From: Micrococcales bacterium
GTDB taxonomy: Bacteria; Actinomycetota; Actinomycetes; Actinomycetales; Cellulomonadaceae
NCBI GenBank assembly: GCA_009777345.1
Contig: WRMB01000027.1
Span: forward strand, 1 to 49,982
Reading direction: 5' to 3'
Length of the DNA stretch: 49,982 nt
The notes under the pieces: model-generated
What the model was told of the DNA's origin: nothing
Databases searched by the model: none
Seen by the model: only the letters and a program-made list of their open reading frames with translations
In this document: positions 19,121 through 26,984 of the stretch, one piece after another
Layout: each line of letters opens with the position of its first letter
Position numbering within the stretch: the stretch's first letter is position 1
Position numbers and translations under genes: made by a program

Positions 19121-19546
19121 ATGAAGCGAGGTATCGCGTTGCTTACGCTGCTTGCGCTGCTCGGGGTGTCGCCGCCGGGGTGGACGCCCGGTGTGAAGAT
19201 CGACACCGGAACCTCGACAAAGTTCAGCGATGTGGAGATCCGGTCTGCTGCCTATGTCGTCATGGCGGAGTTCTACTATCCACTGGACCGGGTCTTCGGT
19301 CCCGAGCTCCGGGCTGTGCGATACGACGAGGCTGCCTCAGACAGGGAGATCAGTCTGGATCTGGGTGGGCCCCTGCTCGCCGGAGTCAGCCCTGAGAACG
19401 CCATCATGCTTTACGCTGATTTTTACGCCGGCTCCGAGAGCGAGGAGTATGGTCTTAGCCCCGGAATGCACACCGACTATAAATACGTGCTGGTCCGAGA
19501 TGACACGACCAGCAGGTGGCGAGTGGTCACCTGGGGGTATGCATAG
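19121..19546 (+). CDS. small secreted protein, unknown function
   Basis: A 141-residue protein. It starts with a Sec-type signal peptide (MKRGIALLTLLALLGVSPP) with no lipobox Cys, so a soluble exported protein is expected. The mature part contains several Tyr-rich segments (AEFYYPLDRVF, LYADFYAG) and ends RWRVVTWGYA. I do not recognise the family. The ATG at 19121 is preceded by GAGGTGG. Its promoter region carries the tandem CAGATCTG sites, pointing to regulated expression together with the kinase at 42.8 kb. Confidence 0.72.
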   Translation: MKRGIALLTLLALLGVSPPGWTPGVKIDTGTSTKFSDVEIRSAAYVVMAEFYYPLDRVFGPELRAVRYDEAASDREISLDLGGPLLAGVSPENAIMLYADFYAGSESEEYGLSPGMHTDYKYVLVRDDTTSRWRVVTWGYA

Positions 19547-19579
19547 CGACCCGGCGACCAGTCGAGGACGCGAGGGGAT

Positions 19580-20266
19580 CTACTGGGCGGTGTGCCTGCC
19601 GTCAGCAGCCGCCTCTCGGGCGGCGACCGCCGCCTCGTGCCAGGCGTGGGCCCAGGCGATCTGCTGGTCGTGCAGGGTGTCGAGGTCGGTGGCGGCCAGG
19701 GTGGGGTGACGGGCGACCAGGCGGTCCAACAGGTCCAGGGTCGCTATGACGTCGGCGTCGGCGCTGTGCAGGGAACCGGTGGTGACCTGGTGCACCGCGC
19801 ACAGGTCGCCGAGGGTCCGTGGGCCGGGGCGGTCCGGGTCCAGGGCGCGGTCCAGCACCAGCGGGTCGAGCACCGGGCGTACCGGGTGGCCCAGCCGTTC
19901 GGGCAGCGTCGGCAGGCCGTGGCGCGTCAGCTCGGCGTCGAGCAGACGCAGGTCGAACCGGGCGTTGAACGCCACTACCGGAACACCGTCGTGCAGGGCG
20001 GCGACCAGGCCGTCGGCGATCTGACCCAGGGCCACCGGAGGCGGGGTGCCCTGTGCCCGGGCCCGCTCGGTCGTCACCCCGTGGATGCTGACAGCGATGT
20101 CGGGGATCGCCACCCCCGGGTCGAGCAACCAGGTGCGTACCTGGCTGCCTGCGGCGTCGCGGCGTACCAGCGCCGCGGTGACGATCCGGTCGCGCGCGAC
20201 GTCCACCCCCGTCGTCTCGGTGTCGAACCCGAGTACCGTCCCCGGCCACCAGCCTGTCGTCCGCAT
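19580..20266 (-). CDS. DnaQ-like DEDDh 3'-5' exonuclease
   Basis: A 228-residue DEDDh exonuclease: motif I FDTETTG (Asp/Glu), motif II NARFDLRLLD, and motif III with His/Asp in HSADADV. The domain fills most of the protein, with a helical C-terminal tail. Such stand-alone proteins in Actinobacteria are annotated as DNA polymerase III epsilon-like or exonuclease domain proteins; whether it proofreads or degrades RNA/DNA cannot be told. ATG start at 20266. No operon partners. Confidence 0.9.
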   Translation of the reverse strand: MRTTGWWPGTVLGFDTETTGVDVARDRIVTAALVRRDAAGSQVRTWLLDPGVAIPDIAVSIHGVTTERARAQGTPPPVALGQIADGLVAALHDGVPVVAFNARFDLRLLDAELTRHGLPTLPERLGHPVRPVLDPLVLDRALDPDRPGPRTLGDLCAVHQVTTGSLHSADADVIATLDLLDRLVARHPTLAATDLDTLHDQQIAWAHAWHEAAVAAREAAADGRHTAQ

Positions 20267-20365
20267 CGCTCACCCTCTCGTCCGCTTTCTCAGAGCATCC
20301 CACCGACCACCCACCCGGTGGGGAGGGGTCTCTCCTTTCCTCCTGCCTTACCCCTCCAGCAATAG

Positions 20366-20463
20366 GCCGATAAGACAACTCCGGTTCAAGGGTTCCGCGC
20401 CGATCAGGCGGTTCAAACCAACTGATCGGCGTGGAACCCACGAACCGGGACTCTCTTATCGGC
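20366..20463. repeat. long compound palindrome, family E
   Basis: Nested complementary blocks in order: GCCGATAAGA (20366) with TCTTATCGGC (20454), CCGGTTC with GAACCGG, GGGTTCC with GGAACCC, and CGCCGATCAG (20398) with CTGATCGGCG (20422). Together they make a roughly 98-bp imperfect hairpin between the exonuclease and guaB3. A right half with the same blocks recurs at 31207-31273. The rest of the 20267-20600 gap shows no gene. Confidence 0.88.
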
Positions 20464-20600
20464 TGACCGTCGACAGGGGGGAGGTGGGGAGGTTAGGGCG
20501 GCCTGGCCGGTGGTTGTGTCGCCGGGCTCGCCGTCGAATACCTGTGACCACCAGGCCGGTGGTCACGCACGGAGCGGGAAGAGGCCGGTAGGCTCGGGGG

Positions 20601-21722
20601 GTGACCGAGATCGAGATCGGCCGCGGCAAACGCGGCCGTCGGGCCTATTCGTTCGACGACGTGGCGGTGGTTCCCTCGCGGCGCACCCGGGACCCGGAGG
20701 AAGTCTCGGTCGGGTGGCAGATCGACGCCTACCACTTCGGCCTACCCGTCGTCGCCGCGCCGATGGACTCGGTGATGAGCCCGGCCACGGCGGTGGCGCT
20801 GGGTCGGCTCGGCGGGCTGGGAGTGCTCGACCTGGAAGGGCTGTGGACCCGGTACGACGATCCGGCGCCGCTGCTGGAGCAGATCGTCGGCCTGGACGCC
20901 GAGGCGGCGACCGCCCGGATGCAGGAGATCTACTCCGCCCCGATCCGTCCCGAGCTCATCACGGCGCGGCTGGGCGAGATCCGGGCCGCGGGGGTGACGG
21001 TGGCCGGGGCGCTGTCGCCGCAGCGCACCCAGGTGTACTGGCGGACCGTGGTGGAGGCCGGGTGCGACCTGTTCGTCATCCGGGGCTCCACCGTGTCGGC
21101 CGAGCACGTGTCGTCCCGGGCCGAGCCGCTGAACCTGAAACGGTTCATCTACGAGCTGGACGTGCCGGTGATCGTCGGCGGGGCCGCCACCTACACCGCG
21201 GCGCTGCACCTGATGCGCACCGGGGCGGCCGGGGTGCTGGTCGGGTTCGGCGGGGGCGCGGCCCACACCACCCGGCTGGCCCTGGGCATCCACGTGCCGA
21301 TGGCCTCCGCCGTGGCTGACGTGGCCGCCGCGCGCCGGGACTACCTGGACGAGTCCGGCGGTCGGTACGTGCACGTCATCGCCGACGGTGGGGTCGGCCG
21401 TTCGGGCGACCTGGTCAAGGCGCTGGCCTGCGGGGCCGACGCGGTGATGCTCGGCGCGGCGCTGGCCCGGTCGGCCGACGCGCCCGGCGGCGGCTGGCAC
21501 TGGGGCTCGGAAGCCCACCACCCCGAGCTGCCGCGCGGCGAGCGGGTGGCCGTGGGCAGCGTCGGGACCATGGAACAGATCCTGTTCGGCCCGTCGTCCA
21601 CCGCCGACGGCACGGTGAACTTCATCGGGGCGCTGCGCCGGGCCATCGCCACCACCGGCTACTCCGACCTCAAGGAGTTCCAGCGGGTGGAGGTCGTCGT
21701 CTCCCCGTACCAGCCGCGCTGA
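20601..21722 (+). CDS. guaB3: GuaB3 family IMP dehydrogenase-related protein
   Basis: A 373-residue IMPDH/GMPR-fold protein that lacks the CBS pair. It has VVAAPMDSVMSPATAVALGR and the late nucleotide-binding ADGGVGRSGDLVKALACGAD. The canonical IMPDH catalytic-Cys loop (GSICTTR) is absent; the corresponding stretch reads FVIRGSTVSAEHV. Actinobacteria usually carry this paralogue next to guaB, and its exact reaction is unsettled. The GTG at 20601 follows a G-rich Shine-Dalgarno. It is separated from guaB by about 10 kb here. Confidence 0.92.
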   Translation: MTEIEIGRGKRGRRAYSFDDVAVVPSRRTRDPEEVSVGWQIDAYHFGLPVVAAPMDSVMSPATAVALGRLGGLGVLDLEGLWTRYDDPAPLLEQIVGLDAEAATARMQEIYSAPIRPELITARLGEIRAAGVTVAGALSPQRTQVYWRTVVEAGCDLFVIRGSTVSAEHVSSRAEPLNLKRFIYELDVPVIVGGAATYTAALHLMRTGAAGVLVGFGGGAAHTTRLALGIHVPMASAVADVAAARRDYLDESGGRYVHVIADGGVGRSGDLVKALACGADAVMLGAALARSADAPGGGWHWGSEAHHPELPRGERVAVGSVGTMEQILFGPSSTADGTVNFIGALRRAIATTGYSDLKEFQRVEVVVSPYQPR

Positions 21723-21750
21723 CGGGACGGTTTGGCAACCAGCCCGGTTC

Positions 21751-21900
21751 GTTGGTGGCCAAGGACTGTGGGGACGGTTCTTGGGTTGCCAAGGACTGTG
21801 GGGACGGTTCTTGGGTTGCCAAGGACTGTGGGGACGGTTCTTGGGTTGCCAAGGACTGTGGGGACGGTTCTTGGGTTGCCAAGGACTGTGGGGACGACGC
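21751..21900. repeat. five tandem 30-bp repeats beside an IS110 element
   Basis: The unit reads TTGGGTTGCC AAGGACTGTG GGGACGGTTC. Copies start at 21751 (variant first 10 bases), 21781, 21811, 21841 and 21871. The last copy diverges after GGGGACG (21896), which is where the transposon end may begin. There are no unique spacers, so it is not CRISPR. Two frames are open through it because 30 is a multiple of 3, but neither has a start or context of a gene. A related inverted sequence, AGGAACCGTCCCCACCGTCCT split as AGGAACCGTCCCC and ACCGTCCT, lies at 23299-23319 beyond the transposase. Confidence 0.95.
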
Positions 21901-23081
21901 TTCTATGTTTGTCAAGCGGTGGCGGCGGCGTTGAGGGTGCGGTAGATGTGTCGGGCCAGGTAGCGCTTGAGGCAGCGGAGGATCTCACGCCGGGTGAGTC
22001 CTTCTCTGGTGCGTCGGGTGATGTAGGCCTGGGTGTCGGGGTCGCAGCGGGCGCGGGTCAGGACGATGGTGTGCAGGGCGCGGTTGAGGCGTCGGTCTCC
22101 TGAGCGGTTGAGGCGGTGGCGGGTGGTGTTGCCGCTGGAGGCGGGTAGGGGGCTGGTCCCGGCGAGGGCGGCGAACGCGGCCTCGTCGCGGACCCGGCCG
22201 GGGTGGGACCAGGCCGTGAGGGCGACGGCGGCGCTGACGGGTCCGACGCCTGTGTGGTCCAGGAGGGTGGCGGCTGGGGAGGCCTGGACGTGCTCGGCCA
22301 GGGTGGTCTGGTTCTCCTTGAGGTGGTCGGCCAGGTCCAGGACGCGCTGGGCCAGGCGTCGGGCCTCGGTGCGGGCGGCGGCGACGGGCTCGGGGCGGTC
22401 GGTCCAGGCGGCTGCCTGGCGGACCTGGGCGGCGCCCAGGGGTCGGCGTGCGTCGATCCCCAGGTCGGCGGTCCGTAGCAGGGCTGTCAGGGCGTTGACG
22501 GCGGCGGTGCGTTCGCGGGCCATGCTGTCCCGGGCGGTGAGCAGGACCTGGACGGCGGCGCGGACGCCGTCGTCGGCGCGCGGGCGGCGCAGCTGGTCGT
22601 GGGGTGTGACCAGGGCGGCGGCGGCGATCCTGCGTGCGTCCAGGGGGTCGGACCTGCCGCACGGGCGTGCCTGGGCCATCCGTGGCGCCTCGAGGACCTG
22701 GTACCCGGCGCTGGTGGCCGCGCGGGCCAGCCCGGCGCCGTAGGACCCGGCTCCCTCCACGACCCACAGCGCTGCCAGGTCGCCGCCGGTGCGCCGGGCG
22801 GCCCACCCGACAGCACGCTCCAGGCCCTGGGCGCTGGCCGGGAAGCTGGCTGTGTCCACGTGCTCGCCGGTGTCCTTGAGCACGGCCAGGACGTGGTTGC
22901 GGGCGTGGGTGTCCACACCGATGACGAACGGGTGGGCATGAGCGACAATGCTCATGGTCGGGACTTCCTCTCTCCAGGACGGGCAGGACCGACCGCCAAG
23001 GGTCGGCGCCGGCCTGGAGGAAGGTCACCCCGGGACACACCTGTGACGAGCCACGGCACCAGGTGCCGGGCATGCTTCTAT
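21899..23081 (-). mobile_element. IS110-family insertion element (ends tentative)
   Basis: Contains one intact IS110-type transposase. The family has no terminal inverted repeats, so the ends are uncertain. The 8-mer GCTTCTAT occurs at 21899-21906 and again at 23074-23081 and may mark the recombined core at each end. That span is short for the family, and structured sequence continues to about 23304, so the true upstream end may be farther out. Confidence 0.45.
21912..22955 (-). CDS. IS110-family transposase (bridge-RNA-type recombinase)
   Basis: A 347-residue DEDD/serine recombinase. The N-terminal RuvC-like domain begins FVIGVDTHARNHVLAVL (first Asp), with WVVEGAGSYG and SDPLDARRIA carrying the later acidic residues. 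The C-terminal Transposase_20 domain has TGVGPVSAAVAL and AGTSPLPASSGNTTRHRLNR, including the catalytic-type Ser in SSGNT. It is full length and undamaged, so probably active or recently active. IS110-group elements encode a bridge RNA upstream of the transposase, here at coordinates above 22955. Confidence 0.94.
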   Translation of the reverse strand: MSIVAHAHPFVIGVDTHARNHVLAVLKDTGEHVDTASFPASAQGLERAVGWAARRTGGDLAALWVVEGAGSYGAGLARAATSAGYQVLEAPRMAQARPCGRSDPLDARRIAAAALVTPHDQLRRPRADDGVRAAVQVLLTARDSMARERTAAVNALTALLRTADLGIDARRPLGAAQVRQAAAWTDRPEPVAAARTEARRLAQRVLDLADHLKENQTTLAEHVQASPAATLLDHTGVGPVSAAVALTAWSHPGRVRDEAAFAALAGTSPLPASSGNTTRHRLNRSGDRRLNRALHTIVLTRARCDPDTQAYITRRTREGLTRREILRCLKRYLARHIYRTLNAAATA

Positions 23082-23130
23082 CAAGTCACCGTGGTGGGCC
23101 AGGACGGCGCCGACCCCCTCGTCCCGGGCG
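22956..23130 (-). ncRNA. candidate bridge RNA region of the IS110 element
   Basis: Non-coding sequence directly upstream of the transposase. GGGTCGGCGCCG (23000-23011) is exactly complementary to CGGCGCCGACCC (23105-23116), enclosing 93 nt. Smaller hairpins include GGCACC-A-GGTGCC (23054-23066). IS110-group bridge RNAs occupy this position (established). Boundaries and loops are not determined. Confidence 0.35.
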
Positions 23131-23246
23131 GACAGGTCGTCCCGAGGGCACCCGCAGGGGCCAAGGTTCCTATGGGTCACACCCACGACGAGACGGTCTA
23201 CGCCATCCTGGCAGCCAGTCCCAGACCAGCCACCCCAACTCTCACA

Positions 23247-23304
23247 GGTTCCTACCGTCCTCATGCCCCTGGTCGCTGCGCGACCGGGCAGGACTGTAGG
23301 AACC
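23247..23304. repeat. nested hairpin between IS110 and ackA
   Basis: GGTTCCTACCGTCCT (23247) pairs with AGGACTGTAGGAACC (23290) with one mismatch; inside it GGTCGC pairs with GCGACC. Related words (GGACAGTAGG, AACC) occur in the hairpin at 33906-33939. Between it and the ackA stop are further short hairpins (ACCACA/TGTGGT, TTGGGTT/AACCAA), plausible terminators for ackA. No gene is visible in 23131-23368. Confidence 0.7.
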
Positions 23305-23368
23305 GTCCCCACCGTCCTCCCTGCTGTCCCACCACACTCTGTGGTTGGGTTCGTCAACCAAGTTGCCT

Positions 23369-24562
23369 TCAGGCAGCGACCAGGCTGGCCGACTGGCGGG
23401 CGATCTCCAGCTCTTCGTTGGTCGGTACGACGAGTACCGTCACCCGGGCGCCGTCGGGGGAGATGACCCGTGGTTCGCCTGACCGCACCTCGTTGCGCTC
23501 CGGGTCCACCTCGATGCCCAGACCGGTCAGGCCGCGCAGCGCCCCGGCGCGGATGCGGGGGGCGTTCTCGCCGACGCCAGCGGTGAACGCGATGACGTCG
23601 ACGTGCCCCAGCTGGGCGTAGTAGCTGCCGACGTAGCCGCGGATCCGGTGGTAGTACACCTCGAGCGCCAGCTGGGAGTGCTCGTCGCCGCTGTCGGCCG
23701 CCGCCATGACGTCACGCATATCGGTGTGCCCGCACAGGCCGAGCATCCCGGAGCGGCGGTTCAGGATCGAGTCGAGCTGGTCGAGGCTGTACCCGGCCGC
23801 CCGGGACAGGTGCACCAGCACCGCCGGGTCGAGGTCACCGGACCGGGTGCCCATGACCAGGCCCTCCAGCGGGGTCAGGCCCATCGAGGTCTCGACCGAG
23901 TGCCCGCCGCGCACGGCCGTGGCCGACGCGCCGTTGCCCAGGTGCAGCACGATCTGGTTGATCTCGGACACGTCCCGGCCGAGGAACTGGGCCGCCGCCC
24001 GGGAGACGTACAGGTGCGACGTGCCGTGGAAGCCGTACCGGCGCACCGCGTGGGCCTCGGCGGTCTTGCGCTCCAGGGCGTAGGTGTAGGCCTCGGGCGG
24101 CAGGGTCTGGTGGAACGCCGTGTCGAACACCGCGACGTGCGGCACCGTCGGGAAGGCGTGCCGGGCGGCCAGGATCCCGGACAGGTTGGCCGGGTTGTGC
24201 AGCGGCGCCAGGGGGATCAGCGACCGGATCTGGGCAACGACGTCGTCGTCGATCAGCGCCGGGGCGTCGAACAGGCTGCCGCCCTGGACCACCCGGTGAC
24301 CCACGGCCAGCAGGTGCTGGGCGTCGACCGTCGGTCCGTGCTGTTTGAACTGGTCGAGCACCACCTGCATACCGATCTCGTGGTCGGGCACCGGCAGCTC
24401 GACCTCGTGCTTGCCATCAGGGCCCTTGTGCGACACGGCACCCTCGGCCGCCCCGATGCGTTCGACCAGCCCGGAGGCCAGCGCGGCCCCGGTCTCGACC
24501 TCGACCAGCTGGTACTTGATGGACGACGAACCCGAGTTGATGACGAGAACCTGGGTGGTCAC
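23369..24562 (-). CDS. ackA: acetate kinase
   Basis: A 397-residue ASKHA-fold enzyme interconverting acetyl phosphate + ADP and acetate + ATP. It begins with VINSGSSSIKY, contains VFDTAFHQTLPPEAY, the RRYGFHGTSH motif, LHLGNGASATAV and FTAGVGENAPRIR, all family hallmarks. The GTG at 24562 overlaps the pta stop as GTGA, so the two are translationally coupled. The reading frame stays open far upstream inside pta, but that is a GC-driven shadow. A family-typical length supports the chosen start. Confidence 0.97.
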   Translation of the reverse strand: MTTQVLVINSGSSSIKYQLVEVETGAALASGLVERIGAAEGAVSHKGPDGKHEVELPVPDHEIGMQVVLDQFKQHGPTVDAQHLLAVGHRVVQGGSLFDAPALIDDDVVAQIRSLIPLAPLHNPANLSGILAARHAFPTVPHVAVFDTAFHQTLPPEAYTYALERKTAEAHAVRRYGFHGTSHLYVSRAAAQFLGRDVSEINQIVLHLGNGASATAVRGGHSVETSMGLTPLEGLVMGTRSGDLDPAVLVHLSRAAGYSLDQLDSILNRRSGMLGLCGHTDMRDVMAAADSGDEHSQLALEVYYHRIRGYVGSYYAQLGHVDVIAFTAGVGENAPRIRAGALRGLTGLGIEVDPERNEVRSGEPRVISPDGARVTVLVVPTNEELEIARQSASLVAA

Positions 24563-26655
24563 TTGGCAGCCTCCTGTGTCGTGGCGTTCTGGGCGGCGAC
24601 CATCTGCGCCTGGATGGCGGTGATGGCGACGGTGTTGACGATGTCCTGGACGAGCGCCCCGCGCGACAGGTCGTTGACCGGCAGCCGCAGGCCCTGCAGG
24701 ACGGGACCGACGGCCACCGCCCCGGACGAACGCTGCACCGCCTTGTAGGTGTTGTTGCCCGTGTTGAGGTCCGGGAAGATGAACACGGTGGCCCGGCCCG
24801 CCACGTCGGAACCAGGGAGCTTGGTGGCCGCCACCGAGGCGTCCACGGCGGCGTCGTACTGGATGGGGCCCTCCACCGACAGGTCGGGGCGGCGAGCCTG
24901 GACCAGCTCGGTGGCGTCGCGCACTGCCTCCACCGCGGCGCCGGCCCCGGACGACCCGGTCGAGTAGGAGAGCATCGCGACCTTCGGGTCGATCCCGAAA
25001 CCGGCTGCGGTACCAGCCGACGAGATGGCGATATCGGCTAGCTGCTCGGTGGTCGGGTCGGGGATCACGGCGCAGTCGCCGTAGACCAGGACCTGGTCGG
25101 GCAGGCACATGAAGAACACCGACGACACGTTGGAGATACCCGGTGCGGTCTTGATGATCTCGAACGACGGTTTGATGGTGTGGGCGGTGGTGTGCTTGGC
25201 GCCGGAGACCATCCCGTCGGCTACGCCCTTGTAGACCATCATGGTGGCGAAGTAGGAGACGTCCAGCATGGTCTCGCGCGCCTGGTCGAGCGTGACGCCC
25301 TTGTGGGCCCGCAGCTGGGCGTACTCGGCGGCGAAACCCTCCAGCCAGTCCGAGGTCGCCGGGTCGACGATAGCGGCGGCGTCCAGGTCCAGGCCCAGCT
25401 CGGAGGCCCGGGCGCGGACCGTCGCCTCGTCGCCCATGATCGTCAGGTCGGCCACGTCGCGGCGCAGCAGGGTGGACGCGGCCCGCAGGATGCGGTCGTC
25501 GTCGCCCTCGGGCAGGACGATCCGCTTGCGGTCGGACCGGGCCCGGTCGAGCAGCGCGTGCTCGAACATCAGCGGGGTGACCACCTGGGTGCGCGGCACG
25601 TCCAGCGCCGCCAGCAGTGCCTGGCCGTCGACGTGCCGTTCGAACAGCGCCAGCGCGGTGTCGATCTTGCCCTGGGCGTCCGGGGTGAGGAAACCCCGGG
25701 CGCTGGCCGCGGCCTGGGCCGAGTCGAACGTGGCCAGGTCGTTGCGCAGCAGCGGCAGCCGGGTGCCCATGCCCTCGACCAGCCGGGCGACCGACGGGGC
25801 GGGCAGCATACCGCCGTTGATCAGCATCCCGGCGACCGACGGGAAGGTGTCGGCCTGGTGGGCCAGCAGGGTGCCCAGGATCGCGTCGGACCGGTCGCCG
25901 GGCACGATGACCAGGCTCGACTCGGTCAGCCGGTCCAGCAGGTGGTCCACGCCCATACCGGACACCACGATGTCGAGCACCGGGCGCGACATGGCCTGCT
26001 CGTCGCCGGACAGCAGGGTGGCGCCGGTCGCCTGGGCGATCTGGCGCAGCGTCGGCGCGTACAGGACGTCGTCGTAGGGCATGGCGTAGACCGCGGTCGC
26101 GGCCGAGTCCAGACGCTGCTGGACCTCGGTCACCTGTGCCGGGTCGCAACGGTTGGCGACGACCGCGGCGACGTGCGCGTGGTTGTCGCGCAGCGTGGCG
26201 ACCGCGGAGTCGGCGACCTGACGGATCCGGTCCGCGGTCCGGTCCTTGCCCCGCACCACGAGCACCACCGGGGCGCCGAGGTTGGCCGCGACCCGGGCGT
26301 TGAAGGCCAGCTCGGTGGCCGCGGTCGGGCCGACGTAGTCCGACCCGACGACGAGCACCGCGTCGCAGCAGCGCGCCACCTCGTGGAACCGGCCGACGAT
26401 GGTGGACAGGGCGGCCTCGGGGTCGGCCACCACGTCGTCGTAGGTGACGCCGATGGTCTGGTCGTAGGTGGTCGTGATGCCGTCGGTGCTGACCAACAGC
26501 TCGACCAGCCAGTCCGGGGGCTCGGTCGACCGGGCGACCGGACGGAACACGCCGACCCGCGCTACGGAGTGGGCGAGCAGGTCGAGCAGACCGAGCGCGA
26601 TCACCGACTTGCCGGTCTCACCCTCGGGGGACGTGAGGTAGATGGTGCGGGCCAC
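24559..26655 (-). CDS. pta: phosphate acetyltransferase (long form)
   Basis: A 698-residue long-type Pta converting acetyl-CoA + Pi to acetyl phosphate. The N-terminal part is P-loop-like (YLTSPEGETGKSVIALGLL, dethiobiotin synthetase-related), followed by a DRTGG-type domain. The C-terminal catalytic PTA_PTB domain contains RIVLPEGDDDRILRA, the GMVSGAKHTTAHT block and FPDLNTGNNTYKAVQR. The start is the GTG at 26655 behind GAAGGAG; an out-of-frame ATG lies next to it. pta and ackA form an operon for acetate overflow or utilisation. Confidence 0.97.
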   Translation of the reverse strand: MARTIYLTSPEGETGKSVIALGLLDLLAHSVARVGVFRPVARSTEPPDWLVELLVSTDGITTTYDQTIGVTYDDVVADPEAALSTIVGRFHEVARCCDAVLVVGSDYVGPTAATELAFNARVAANLGAPVVLVVRGKDRTADRIRQVADSAVATLRDNHAHVAAVVANRCDPAQVTEVQQRLDSAATAVYAMPYDDVLYAPTLRQIAQATGATLLSGDEQAMSRPVLDIVVSGMGVDHLLDRLTESSLVIVPGDRSDAILGTLLAHQADTFPSVAGMLINGGMLPAPSVARLVEGMGTRLPLLRNDLATFDSAQAAASARGFLTPDAQGKIDTALALFERHVDGQALLAALDVPRTQVVTPLMFEHALLDRARSDRKRIVLPEGDDDRILRAASTLLRRDVADLTIMGDEATVRARASELGLDLDAAAIVDPATSDWLEGFAAEYAQLRAHKGVTLDQARETMLDVSYFATMMVYKGVADGMVSGAKHTTAHTIKPSFEIIKTAPGISNVSSVFFMCLPDQVLVYGDCAVIPDPTTEQLADIAISSAGTAAGFGIDPKVAMLSYSTGSSGAGAAVEAVRDATELVQARRPDLSVEGPIQYDAAVDASVAATKLPGSDVAGRATVFIFPDLNTGNNTYKAVQRSSGAVAVGPVLQGLRLPVNDLSRGALVQDIVNTVAITAIQAQMVAAQNATTQEAAK

Positions 26656-26984
26656 ATGGACTCCTTCGTCTTGGGCGCGGTGACAGGTCGTCCGCCTGGC
26701 GTCAGCCGGGTCGACCTGGTGGGTCTTCGCGGCCTCGCCGACGGCGGAACGGCCCCGGTCGTCCGCCTGCGGGGATGCCCTCGGCGTGCGTCCAGGTGAG
26801 TGCGCGTCGACCCGGGTCGCCAACATACGTGCTCTTGACCCGGCGTAGCAGGAGACTAGCCGCCCCGCGGGGCAGTTCCTAGCCGACCGACCACAGAAGA
26901 ACCGCCAGATCGTCTAGGGCTGGTGAAAACCCTGTCCCCGTGGCTAGACGACCCCACCTCCGGATCCGGCTCACCCGCCTTCCG
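26656..26984. other. intergenic region upstream of pta
   Basis: Holds the pta promoter region and the 3' end region of the beta-propeller gene. The only distinct element I see is an inverted repeat, TCGTCTAG (26910-26917) and CTAGACGA (26944-26951), separated by 26 nt. It may be an operator or a weak terminator. I see no gene. Confidence 0.4.

Noticed and set aside
21751..21900. 30-bp direct repeats as a CRISPR array
   Set aside because: The units are contiguous with no spacers and there are no cas genes nearby.
21752..21934. Open frame through the tandem repeats (VAKDCGDGSW repeats) as a repeat protein
   Set aside because: A 30-bp unit without stops leaves frames open automatically; there is no Shine-Dalgarno and the frame ends in the transposon.
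23369..26149. 926-residue frame joining ackA to upstream sequence
   Set aside because: The upstream part is an out-of-frame reading of pta; the GTGA overlap and family length set the ackA start at 24562.
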